From: a virus
DNA length: 21,233 nt
Reading direction: 5' to 3' (one strand)
IMG/VR virus record: IMGVR_UViG_3300002053_000551
Span: 1-21,233 of that record
Part shown: positions 1 to 6,071 of the stretch, one piece after another
Position numbering within the stretch: the stretch's first letter is position 1
How the letters are laid out: every line of letters begins with the position of its first letter
Notes under the pieces: generated by a model
Seen by the model: only the letters and a program-made list of their open reading frames with translations
Told to the model about the DNA's origin: nothing
Databases searched by the model: none
Position numbers and translations under genes: made by a program

Positions 1-1
1 A

Positions 2-208
2 AAAGAACTCAAAGAGGCAAAAGCCCTCAACGAGAAACAACGTAGAACCATCAGGGGTCTACAGGTTGTGCTGTGGATGGCTCTGATCGGGTGGACTATC
101 ACTTTGGCGTCTGGCATCGCTTTATGGAAGATCACAGAAAAATCGGCACCTTCACCAATACGCCTCATGGAACCAGATTTTGGATGGGGGTACAACCGTG
201 GCTACTAA
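2..208 (+). CDS. C-terminal fragment of a small membrane protein (start outside window)
   Basis: The reading frame is open from the left edge to TAA at 206-208 and gives 68 residues. It begins with a charged, Lys/Glu/Arg-rich stretch (about residues 1-19) suggestive of a coiled coil. One hydrophobic segment follows (about residues 21-43, LWMALIGWTITLASGIALW), then a short polar tail rich in Pro, Gly and Tyr. A soluble coiled coil followed by one membrane span is seen in many phage small membrane proteins, but no family is recognised and the N-terminus is missing. The next gene starts inside its last codons, as in the rest of this run. Confidence 0.6.
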   Translation, partial: KELKEAKALNEKQRRTIRGLQVVLWMALIGWTITLASGIALWKITEKSAPSPIRLMEPDFGWGYNRGY

Positions 209-329
209 GCAACTCCAGGATGTTCTTGATCAGCATGGGTCTTGGGTGTTCAAGAACGGTCAGAAGGCCGAGATCAAGAGCAAGAGGATTGGTCCTGGGC
301 GATATGAAATATGGTTGGAGACTGAGTAG
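198..329 (+). CDS. Small hypothetical protein, 43 aa
   Basis: A GTG start at 198 lies about 7 nt after a GGGGG/GGATGG SD-like run, and the frame ends at TAG 327-329. The product is basic and polar (starts MATKQLQDVLDQHGSW, ends YEIWLETE) with no membrane segment. It overlaps the preceding gene by 11 nt, and its stop shares a base with the next start (TAGTG), which suggests translational coupling. No family is recognised; the call rests on the SD, the overlaps and the coding-like composition. Confidence 0.5.
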   Translation: MATKQLQDVLDQHGSWVFKNGQKAEIKSKRIGPGRYEIWLETE

Positions 330-628
330 TGATTCGAGCTATCCGTTCACCCGATATTATGTGGTATGTGGAGTATTGGGATGATGACGATTGTTCCGAC
401 TTCCCGGTAGGTACCGCGTATGTCTGGGAGTATCAGGATGGCGACGAGCGGAAGGCTGAACTATGCTTCGTGTTGACGGCGGATCAAGAGCGGCGCAAGG
501 GGATTGCTACCAAGCTGTTGAACGAGTGTGAGGAAAGATGGCCGGGTATCCAATTCACAGAGCCCATAAGCAAGGCAGGAGAGGCCCTACGCGACTCTAG
601 GAGACGAGATCATGCCCGAATACTGTAA
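329..628 (+). CDS. GNAT-like N-acetyltransferase (short)
   Basis: The 99-residue protein has a recognisable GNAT acetyl-CoA-binding region: a beta-strand AELCFVLTADQ followed by RRKGIATKLLNECEERW (about residues 44-71), matching the family's R/Q-x-x-G-x-G/A loop and following helix. GNAT enzymes move an acetyl group from acetyl-CoA to an amine. The substrate cannot be read here. At 99 residues it is shorter than the usual 140-170, so it is a minimal or partial domain. The GTG at 329 is preferred because GGAG lies about 8 nt upstream and the start abuts the previous stop; an ATG at 359 is the alternative. The AdoMetDC-like gene two genes downstream raises, without proving, a polyamine-type substrate. 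Confidence 0.55.
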   Translation: MIRAIRSPDIMWYVEYWDDDDCSDFPVGTAYVWEYQDGDERKAELCFVLTADQERRKGIATKLLNECEERWPGIQFTEPISKAGEALRDSRRRDHARIL

Positions 629-911
629 ATTCAATTGCATGTGCTGCAACAGGATCGTTGAAGGTGACGTAGATGAAAACCCCCTGGTCATTCATATTCA
701 GGGTGTTGGGGTCGAGCAGATCATCAGTCTTGGTCTGCTCGACTCTCCTGTCTACAACGGCTTGATCTTTCGGGCGACGGGTAATTTCGGGTCCACGGTT
801 TTTGACCCAATGCCCATTGGTATAGAGGAAATCCTACAGGTGGTCATCTGTGACGATTGTATGAAGAAGAAGGCCAAGCGGGTGACGCGGATTCACAATG
901 GAACGCGGTGA
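612..911 (+). CDS. Hypothetical Cys-rich protein, possible Zn-binding
   Basis: The 99-residue protein starts at ATG 612 behind an AGGAGA SD. The N-terminus holds a cysteine cluster (CKFNCMCC, residues 5-12) and the C-terminal part holds CDDC (about residues 80-83), so a Cys4 zinc site joining the two ends is plausible. The middle is hydrophobic and beta-rich (LVIHIQGVGVEQIISLGLL). The tail is basic (KKKAKRVTR). It overlaps the GNAT gene by 17 nt. No family is recognised; the zinc site is inferred from cysteine spacing alone. Confidence 0.6.
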   Translation: MPEYCKFNCMCCNRIVEGDVDENPLVIHIQGVGVEQIISLGLLDSPVYNGLIFRATGNFGSTVFDPMPIGIEEILQVVICDDCMKKKAKRVTRIHNGTR

Positions 912-936
912 GTTTGTGTCCGAATAGGAGACAGAA

Positions 937-1311
937 ATGGAAGAGCCATACGGGAAGGAACTGATTCTCGATCTGAGCAGTTGTAATGTCGAGACTTTCA
1001 CCAGAGAGTCTATAGGCAACTACTTCGACAAACTTTGTGAACTCATTGATATGCAGGCCGAGGATCGGTATTTTTGGGATGATGAAGGCTTGCCCTCGGA
1101 GGAATGTCAGACCAATCCCAAAACCTGCGGCATTAGTGCGGTTCAGTTTATCCTCACTAGTACCATCGTAATTCATTCGCTTACCAAGCTCGGCAAAGTA
1201 TATATCAATATTTTCTCATGTAAGGATTTTAACGTAGACGATGTCTGCGAGTTTACTGTTAAGTGGTTTGGCGCTGGTAAGCACAGCTACGTTGCCATAG
1301 CGAGGGAATAG
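937..1311 (+). CDS. S-adenosylmethionine decarboxylase-like protein (SpeD fold, altered cleavage motif)
   Basis: The 124-residue length matches class 1B bacterial AdoMetDC proenzymes, which self-cleave to a pyruvoyl enzyme. The N-terminus GKELILDLSSCNVETF resembles the SpeD opening (GxHLIxxLxGC). Aligned by eye to the SpeD core, S67 matches the catalytic Ser of GVS, S75 the pyruvoyl-forming Ser, H80 the processing His and C95 the catalytic Cys; GK and NIFSC keep the spacing. The usual ESHLxIHTWPE is replaced by TSTIVIHSLTK, so the Glu before the scissile bond is Thr and WPE is lost. It could be a decarboxylase with a different substrate or an inactive homologue. SpeD homologues acting as ornithine or arginine decarboxylases are known. 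SD AGGAGA precedes ATG 937; DUF3326 follows after 2 nt. Confidence 0.7.
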   Translation: MEEPYGKELILDLSSCNVETFTRESIGNYFDKLCELIDMQAEDRYFWDDEGLPSEECQTNPKTCGISAVQFILTSTIVIHSLTKLGKVYINIFSCKDFNVDDVCEFTVKWFGAGKHSYVAIARE

Positions 1312-1313
1312 AT

Positions 1314-2603
1314 ATGCAGGTTATTGAGCGATCAGTAATCTTAAATAGTTTTATGGAATTGGTCGATCTCGGAGAACGCATATATAGTCAATACCAAGAA
1401 GTTGTGATCAGGTTCGTGGTTGAAGATATCTGTGACGGCAAATTTCATTGTAGTGTTAACACAATAAAGGGTCTACCGTTATTTAGATATTCCAATTCTG
1501 CAAAGTTTACTCCTGGATCGAATCTAAGATCAGATGGCAAGTTTATGGTCGCGTTGGTAATTCCTACTGGTTTAGGCGCTTCTGTTGGTGGTCATGCTGG
1601 CGACGGCGGTGCAACTGCAAAATTGATGGCTTCTGTATGTGATACATTGATCACACACCCAAACGTAGTAAATGCATCAGATATCAACGAAATGACAGAC
1701 AATACTATGTATGTTGAGGGTTATTCGTTAACACAATATCTACTGGGTAACATTGGGCTACAAGAAGTTCGACAAAATCGTGTGCTGGTTATAGTTGATG
1801 GTTCTGCTGATCCCATTTATGTTACTGCTGTTATCAATGTCGTCAATGCCGCCCGTGCGACTTATGGGTTAAATTGCCCAGAAGTAGTAATATTGAAAAA
1901 TCCCTTCACTATGAAAACTGGTTGGTCAAATGGGGGTCGGGCTGTTGGTGTCATAGATGGTATGGATGAATTGTTTTCTGTACTTCACGACCGCGAAGGT
2001 ACTTATGATGCTGTGGCAATAACGTCGTTGACACAGATTCCTGCCGAAGACCGTGCCCATTACTACAAGAATGGTGGAGTTAATCCATGGGGTGGTGTGG
2101 AAGCTATGCTGACGCACACCATATCTCATTGTTTCAAAGTGCCGTGCGCACACGCCCCTATGATGGAATCTCAAGAGGTGGAGTTGCTTGACTTTGGTGT
2201 TGTCGATCCACGAAGTGCAGCAGAGTCCGTTTCTATTACGTATCTTCCTTGTGTTCTCAAGGGGCTCAATAGAGCACCACGGATTATCGAAGATAGTCCT
2301 GACGTATCTTGTTTGGTAATTCCGAGACGGTGTCTTGGCATTCCCCATTTTGCCGCTTATCAGAGGGATATTCCAATCATTGCTGTCGATGATTTTATGG
2401 AAATTGATAATGTAAATTGTAATGATTATGTTGATGCTATGGTTGTTGGGAATTACCTTGAAGCGACTGGCGCTGTTATTGCATTACGAGAGGGTATTAG
2501 TCTTGAGACGTTGCGCCGACCAATATCGAAAGTAAAGGTGTCTAGTTATGATGAACTTCGAAACGTGTCCCCGGTGCTCGCAAATTCACAAGCTTCCGCC
2601 TGA
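1314..2603 (+). CDS. DUF3326 family protein
   Basis: The 429-residue protein matches the pattern I know for DUF3326, described mainly in cyanobacteria and plastid-bearing organisms with no established function. Landmarks in order: IPTGLGASVGGHAGD (about 83-97), THPNVVN (114-120), YVEGYSLTQ (133-141), RQNR (153-156), GGVNPWGGVEAMLTH (254-268), PCAHAPMM (277-284) and LPCVLKGLNRAP (311-322). The Gly-rich, Asp- and His-containing motifs suggest a ligand- or metal-binding enzyme, but that is inference. The first 70 residues look like an extra N-terminal domain. ATG 1314 follows the AdoMetDC-like stop by 2 nt with GAGGGA upstream, so the two are almost certainly co-translated. It is by far the largest gene in this run and is more AT-rich than the first genes of the window. 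Confidence 0.75.
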   Translation: MQVIERSVILNSFMELVDLGERIYSQYQEVVIRFVVEDICDGKFHCSVNTIKGLPLFRYSNSAKFTPGSNLRSDGKFMVALVIPTGLGASVGGHAGDGGATAKLMASVCDTLITHPNVVNASDINEMTDNTMYVEGYSLTQYLLGNIGLQEVRQNRVLVIVDGSADPIYVTAVINVVNAARATYGLNCPEVVILKNPFTMKTGWSNGGRAVGVIDGMDELFSVLHDREGTYDAVAITSLTQIPAEDRAHYYKNGGVNPWGGVEAMLTHTISHCFKVPCAHAPMMESQEVELLDFGVVDPRSAAESVSITYLPCVLKGLNRAPRIIEDSPDVSCLVIPRRCLGIPHFAAYQRDIPIIAVDDFMEIDNVNCNDYVDAMVVGNYLEATGAVIALREGISLETLRRPISKVKVSSYDELRNVSPVLANSQASA

Positions 2604-2763
2604 ACGGATGAAGCCGATGGTCCTGTCCGGGGATGATATGGAGATGCAGTGCGACGTTTGCAACAACAGCTTCAAGCTGCCGAATTGTGAGTCGATTCGA
2701 GAATTGGCCAGACACCAAAGGGATGTGAGATATGATTCGAGAAGTTGGAATAATGCGGAATAA
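2548..2763 (+). CDS. Small zinc-ribbon protein
   Basis: The 71-residue product has two CxxC knuckles, CPRC (residues 7-10) and CDVC (about 35-38), spaced as in a classic zinc ribbon. The rest is polar with a basic C-terminus. It overlaps the DUF3326 3' end by 56 nt in another frame, with AAAGGTG about 10 nt upstream of ATG 2548; a later Met at codon 21 would remove the first knuckle, so the early start is favoured. Such phage zinc ribbons are often nucleic-acid or protein adaptors, but no specific role can be given. Confidence 0.6.
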   Translation: MMNFETCPRCSQIHKLPPERMKPMVLSGDDMEMQCDVCNNSFKLPNCESIRELARHQRDVRYDSRSWNNAE

Positions 2764-3301
2764 ACATAGTGGTTTATACGAAGTTACGATTACCACAACA
2801 GACTTTGAAGAAATTATGGTTTATTTTGCCGATTGTTTTGTCGGATTTGTTACAAAAAACTACCAATCTTATTATATATGGGAGAGATTAATGGGTGAGT
2901 GTGGATGTATCTCTGGCAATAAGACTTACAAGCTTAGGGGTCCGGGTGGTGGTTGGTATGTTTTCCAAATGAATCCAGGATGTGATTATTGTGGCGTTGG
3001 ACCTACTATTCACATCAGTATACCGCAAACTTCAAAGCTTTATTATGAGGAAGAACTAGAATACATACCAATTATACCCACGATAGGGTCGGGAAAAGAA
3101 GTTGTTGCTGTTATCAAATGTGGTATTCCCAAAGACCAAGCGGCAAACTTGGCAATTAAAACAATGATCGGGTCTGAGACTGAAGATAACAAAATTGATG
3201 AATATTTGGCCGAGATTTTAGGTGAGGATTTTTGGGAAGAAGCTATGAGCCAGGCACCAGATTTTGTACAACCAATAGGAGACAATAATGCTGAAAATTA
3301 G
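2732..3301 (+). CDS. Hypothetical protein, 189 aa
   Basis: The start at ATG 2732 follows a GGATGTGAG SD and overlaps the zinc-ribbon gene by 32 nt. Residues 15-130 look beta-rich, with Cys pairs GECGC (about 55-59) and CDYC (about 84-87) that could form a metal site. The C-terminal part (about 130-189) is helical and acidic (QAANLAIKTMIGSETEDN, LAEILGEDFWEEAM). No signal peptide or membrane segment is seen. It is AT-rich, like the DUF3326 gene. No family is recognised. Confidence 0.65.
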   Translation: MIREVGIMRNKHSGLYEVTITTTDFEEIMVYFADCFVGFVTKNYQSYYIWERLMGECGCISGNKTYKLRGPGGGWYVFQMNPGCDYCGVGPTIHISIPQTSKLYYEEELEYIPIIPTIGSGKEVVAVIKCGIPKDQAANLAIKTMIGSETEDNKIDEYLAEILGEDFWEEAMSQAPDFVQPIGDNNAEN

Positions 3302-3905
3302 TGACATGTTAATTCTAGCATTGGATTTGGAAACTGGTGGTCTGATCCCCTGCAAGCACACGCCATTGTCAATCGGCGCTGTGTGGTTGAACAGCCCCAG
3401 GTTACCAGTCGATGAAACGAATTCCTTCTATGCTCAGCTTGAGTGGCCTGTCTACATTACCACTCCCCAAGCGATGGCTGTCAACAAATTAGATTTGGTC
3501 AATCCTCCAGGCCCCAATGGTACTTTTGCTAATCGAAGTTACCCAGCAGAAGAGGTTGTGCATCGTTTTATGGAGTGGCTTTCCTCTCACATGACAGATC
3601 AACCAGTTATCGCTCTAGGATTTAATGTAGGTTCTTTTGATCTTCCAATGCTCCGTTCTATTTGGAAAGATTACCCATGGCCATTCCATTACCGATCTAT
3701 CGATCTTAACAGTCTGTTCTTCGCTTTGTCCCAGGTTCAGAATATGCCATATAGTGCTGTGAAGGCAGAAATTGTGAAGAAGGCTTGGGCTGCAAGCGAA
3801 TTTCCAGGAATGGAGCATAACGCACTTGCTGACGCTTGGATGGCGATCCACGTATGGGATGAGTGTATACGACGTTTCAATGGTGACTGTGAGGTGTTGT
3901 GTTAA
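3288..3905 (+). CDS. DnaQ-like 3'-5' exonuclease (DEDDh)
   Basis: The 205-residue protein carries all three exonuclease motifs of the DEDDh RNase T/DnaQ superfamily: ExoI ALDLETGGL (D13, E15), ExoII GFNVGSFDLPML (D118) and ExoIII EHNALADAW (H177, D182). These residues bind the two metal ions for 3'-5' hydrolysis of DNA or RNA ends. The length fits a single-domain enzyme with no polymerase attached. In phages such enzymes serve replication proofreading, recombination or RNA turnover; which applies here cannot be read. Start ATG 3288 is preceded by AGGAGA and overlaps the previous gene by 14 nt. Confidence 0.9.
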   Translation: MLKISDMLILALDLETGGLIPCKHTPLSIGAVWLNSPRLPVDETNSFYAQLEWPVYITTPQAMAVNKLDLVNPPGPNGTFANRSYPAEEVVHRFMEWLSSHMTDQPVIALGFNVGSFDLPMLRSIWKDYPWPFHYRSIDLNSLFFALSQVQNMPYSAVKAEIVKKAWAASEFPGMEHNALADAWMAIHVWDECIRRFNGDCEVLC

Positions 3906-3928
3906 CCGACGTTCCGAGGAAGGATTCA

Positions 3929-4075
3929 ATGGCACCATGCGTTGTGAGCGAAGGCGTGAAGGCATGGGCAACAACCACAGGAGGCCACGGGCTGAGTTCG
4001 CCGCAGTCTGAGAGCAACGTATCGGAGAGTGGTATGCCAGCGTCGGTTTCACTTTTTACAGGATATACATTGTGA
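3929..4075 (+). CDS. Small hypothetical protein, 48 aa
   Basis: ATG 3929 lies 5-6 nt behind a strong GAGGAAGGA SD, and the frame ends at TGA 4073-4075. The product is Ser/Gly/Thr-rich and soluble (starts MAPCVVSEGVKAW). Its stop overlaps the next gene's start as GTGA, a typical translational-coupling arrangement. Together with the following gene it fills the space between the exonuclease and the gene at 4203. No family is recognised. Confidence 0.45.
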   Translation: MAPCVVSEGVKAWATTTGGHGLSSPQSESNVSESGMPASVSLFTGYTL

Positions 4076-4203
4076 AAAAACTAATGTTCCTGGTGATCTT
4101 GATCTTGTCTGGTATCATTATGTATCAGAGTGGCTGTTTCGACGATTTCGATTTCTATTATGGTGCGAAGATGTTGCGGATTCTTGAGGGGGAGGAACAG
4201 TAA
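4072..4203 (+). CDS. Small membrane or lipoprotein-like peptide, 43 aa
   Basis: GTG 4072 overlaps the preceding TGA by 4 nt. The product has a basic start (MKK), one hydrophobic segment (LMFLVILILSGIIMY) and then QSGC followed by an acidic, aromatic stretch FDDFDFYYG. The S-G-C resembles a lipobox but lacks the usual Leu at -3, so lipidation is uncertain; it may simply be a one-span membrane protein or a secreted peptide. Its TAA shares one base with the next ATG. Exported phage microproteins of this kind include superinfection-exclusion and lysis accessory proteins, which is only a possibility here. Confidence 0.5.
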   Translation: MKKLMFLVILILSGIIMYQSGCFDDFDFYYGAKMLRILEGEEQ

Positions 4204-4436
4204 TGGCTGCTGCTAAGGCACCGATTTTTAAAGAAGAGGGGATCGTTGGCAATCCTGAATTGTTGGATCAACTTAATGCCGCTGTAGAAGAATTGGCTAC
4301 TCAGATGAAAGCCACCGTTCCGATCAAGAAGGGTGCGACGAGAATCGGCTTTGGTGTTAATAAATTACAACGTAATTTGGCGGCTGATACAGTAATCGCC
4401 GTTGCTAGGGCTATCAAGTCTTTGAAGGGATGGTAA
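4203..4436 (+). CDS. Hypothetical protein, 77 aa
   Basis: ATG 4203 follows a very strong GGGGGAGGAA SD lying inside the end of the previous gene and overlaps that gene's TAA by one base. The product is soluble and largely helical (NPELLDQLNAAVEELATQM; NLAADTVIAVARAIKSLKGW) with a basic middle (IKKGATRIGFGVNKLQRN). No conserved domain is recognised; a small DNA- or protein-binding helical protein would fit but is inference. Confidence 0.65.
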   Translation: MAAAKAPIFKEEGIVGNPELLDQLNAAVEELATQMKATVPIKKGATRIGFGVNKLQRNLAADTVIAVARAIKSLKGW

Positions 4437-4437
4437 G

Positions 4438-4716
4438 ATGGAATCGGTAAAAGGTTATTGTCCAAGAAACCTTACTACTGTTTTGTGTATTGGTGGCGGT
4501 GTGATGGAAGATGCTAAGGGTGAGAAAATTTTTCCGTCATTTTATCAAGCCAAACAATATGCACTACAGTTAAAAGAACAGCATGGAGATATTGGCGGTT
4601 GGGTTTCTCATATGAACGTTCCACCGGATGATTCGTTTTTGATAAACGATCATTTGGATATTAAGATTGAAATTCGACCTAGACGGGTGTTGTGGCCAGA
4701 CAAGGAATTGAGATGA
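4438..4716 (+). CDS. Hypothetical protein, 92 aa
   Basis: ATG 4438 starts 1 nt after the previous stop, with AAGGGATGG upstream as SD. The 92-residue product is soluble, with a helix FYQAKQYALQLKEQHGD and a beta-rich C-terminus (LDIKIEIRPRRVLW). No motif is recognised. Its last codons overlap the next start as ATGA. Confidence 0.65.
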   Translation: MESVKGYCPRNLTTVLCIGGGVMEDAKGEKIFPSFYQAKQYALQLKEQHGDIGGWVSHMNVPPDDSFLINDHLDIKIEIRPRRVLWPDKELR

Positions 4717-4925
4717 GGCGTTTGTTGTTTAAGCACTTCCACGAAGGCGACAAGGGCTTTGCTCTTGGTCTGCGTATCGGTTCATGGACGTATGCTGGGT
4801 ATCTTGGATATGGATTTCCAGTGTGGTGGCTTCCCAAATTGATTGATCGTGGTAAGGCCCGGTGGGGGTTTGGATTCGGATGGCTTCTTCTTTGTATTCG
4901 ATTTCAAATTTGTACATGGAGATAG
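4713..4925 (+). CDS. Small hydrophobic protein, 70 aa
   Basis: ATG 4713 overlaps the previous TGA (ATGA) and sits behind AAGGAATTGAG, which favours it over an in-frame upstream start at 4692. The product is basic, aromatic and Gly-rich (WTYAGYLGYGFPVWWL; WGFGFGWLLLCIRFQICTW). The last 20 residues are hydrophobic enough to associate with a membrane. No family is recognised. Confidence 0.6.
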   Translation: MRRLLFKHFHEGDKGFALGLRIGSWTYAGYLGYGFPVWWLPKLIDRGKARWGFGFGWLLLCIRFQICTWR

Positions 4926-4928
4926 TAA

Positions 4929-5249
4929 ATGAGTATATCTGTTAAACCACATCATCCATTACAGGAATTATTGGCCCAATTACTTTTTAATATAGAAAGT
5001 GTTCCACCACGTGAACAAAAGCGAATGGTAAATTTCGCCTGCAAAAAAGCTGCCGAATGGCATGATAAAAAAATGGATCAAATGTCTGATTTAGCAGCTA
5101 GGCGTATTACATGTTTTGTTTGGAATTATTCTATGTTAGAACCAAATGAAACTATTAATGGTATGGATTGTTATAAATATGCCGAAAATATTCAGCGTAT
5201 AATCGATGGTATTGGTCCGTCGTGGGTTTTGAAAGATATTCCCGAATAA
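4929..5249 (+). CDS. Hypothetical protein, 106 aa
   Basis: ATG 4929 lies behind GGAGATAGTAA, 3 nt after the previous stop. The protein looks all-helical and soluble (HPLQELLAQLLFNIESV; REQKRMVNFACKKAAEWHD; YAENIQRIIDGIG). It is AT-rich. No catalytic or metal motif is evident and no family is recognised. Confidence 0.65.
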   Translation: MSISVKPHHPLQELLAQLLFNIESVPPREQKRMVNFACKKAAEWHDKKMDQMSDLAARRITCFVWNYSMLEPNETINGMDCYKYAENIQRIIDGIGPSWVLKDIPE

Positions 5250-5268
5250 CGGGGAAAATGAGGTTCTG

Positions 5269-5472
5269 ATGAAGATTGGTGATTTGGTTAAGATTATAAA
5301 GTGTGAGCAGTGCCCAGCAGTAGTTGGAAAGATTGTTTCAGTGTCGAAGCTCAATATGGAAGGTGAGCAGGTTGTGTCGGTGGAATTGAACTTTGGTCGT
5401 GGTAGACCACAACTGAATCGTCCTACTAAATTCTCTGTGGACGAAGTAGAATCAATACGAGCTTTCTTCTGA
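5269..5472 (+). CDS. Small beta-barrel-like protein, 67 aa
   Basis: ATG 5269 has GAGG 6-7 nt upstream. The sequence MKIGDLVKIIKCEQCP...VVGKIVSVSKL...VSVELNFGRG reads like a small SH3/KOW-type barrel, in which a Gly-Asp/Glu-x-Val start and alternating hydrophobics are typical; CEQC could bind zinc. Function is unknown. This fold guess rests on pattern alone. TGA 5470-5472 is followed by the only sizeable gap in this run. Confidence 0.6.
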   Translation: MKIGDLVKIIKCEQCPAVVGKIVSVSKLNMEGEQVVSVELNFGRGRPQLNRPTKFSVDEVESIRAFF

Positions 5473-5619
5473 CCATTTCGAATTGGTTTAGCAGGAATAG
5501 AACCTGCACCATTAAGAGCATATTCTATAGAATCCAAAGCTTTAGCTGCGCTGGTCTTTATGACTGCGATATGGAGGCCATCATCAGGTGTTCTAGCGCT
5601 GTAGCCGAAGAGGAATGGA
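5473..5619 (+). other. Gene-free stretch with a tRNA T-arm-like hairpin
   Basis: No forward gene with an SD is seen between the neighbouring genes. Bases 5484-5511 can pair TGGT/ACCA and GCAGG/CCTGC around a 7-nt loop with a TTA bulge; on the minus strand this resembles a tRNA T-arm (stem GCAGG, loop TTCTATT). The matching acceptor, D and anticodon arms could not be built, so it is not called a tRNA. The minus strand is open across the gap and reads in a coding-like way (for example ARTPDDGLHIAVIKTSAAK), but it has no clear start, and its only stop lies deep in antisense sequence. It may be a decayed remnant. Confidence 0.3.
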
Positions 5620-5865
5620 ATGAATACTGTGCCCCGACAGCTACAGACGCTTGATCTCGAATATTCCGAGTGGTGTCACGAACTCTTGAGGGATGGGATG
5701 GACCCGATAGATTTCATGCGAGTATTGAGCCAGTGCCAGTTTGTTTGGGAAGCATGTCGTCGGCGATGTGCCGACCTGTGTGTACAGCGTGGTCTTGTTG
5801 GTATGGCGCGGGATATTATGACGAATGAAGACGGGACTATTGCTCAAGACTGGCCGAAGAAATAG
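5620..5865 (+). CDS. Hypothetical protein, 81 aa
   Basis: ATG 5620 follows AGAGGAATGGA. The product is soluble and helical, with several Cys and Trp (EYSEWCHELL; CQFVWEACRRRCADLCVQRG) and an acidic C-terminus ending DWPKK. The four cysteines within about 25 residues could bind a metal, but spacing is not that of a known finger. No family is recognised. Confidence 0.6.
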   Translation: MNTVPRQLQTLDLEYSEWCHELLRDGMDPIDFMRVLSQCQFVWEACRRRCADLCVQRGLVGMARDIMTNEDGTIAQDWPKK

Positions 5866-5891
5866 GATGTATAATGATGGCATAATTATGT

Positions 5892-6062
5892 GTGGCTCAA
5901 AAAAATGGTTTTTCCAAATTGAACGAGGATGATATCCGGGAGGTTAGAAAATTGTGGGAAACCGATAAATATACCTAGTGAAATTTGGCCGATATGTTCG
6001 GGGTACGCCAATCCTGTATTTGGTCAATTATTCATAGGAAAAGTTGGAAGCACGTTGTTTAG
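5892..6062 (+). pseudogene. Broken helix-turn-helix module of an HNH/homing-type protein
   Basis: Read in one frame from GTG 5892, the sequence encodes SKLNEDDIREVRKLWETDKYT, then two consecutive stops (TAG 5976-5978, TGA 5979-5981), then NLADMFGVRQSCIWSIIHRKSW and TAG. The two halves together match the helix-turn-helix repeat often found at the C-terminus of phage HNH endonucleases (KLTEDDVREIRxLY..G.YTQxELAxxFGVSQSTIxxIINRKTWKHV). The stops could come from CAG and CGA by two C-to-T changes. They could also come from an extra T plus a missing T in a TTT run, which would read YTSEILADMFGV. No nuclease half and no good SD are present, so this is a fragment. Confidence 0.6.
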
Positions 6063-6071
6063 GAGATTGTC

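Noticed and set aside
5484-5560. Minus-strand tRNA suggested by a perfect T-arm-like stem-loop
   Set aside because: No 7-bp acceptor partner, D-arm GG or 5-7-5 anticodon arm could be formed at the right distances.
5976-5981. Alternative genetic code with TAG or TGA reassigned
   Set aside because: Many intact genes here end at TAG and TGA with the next gene starting immediately, so both are normal stops.
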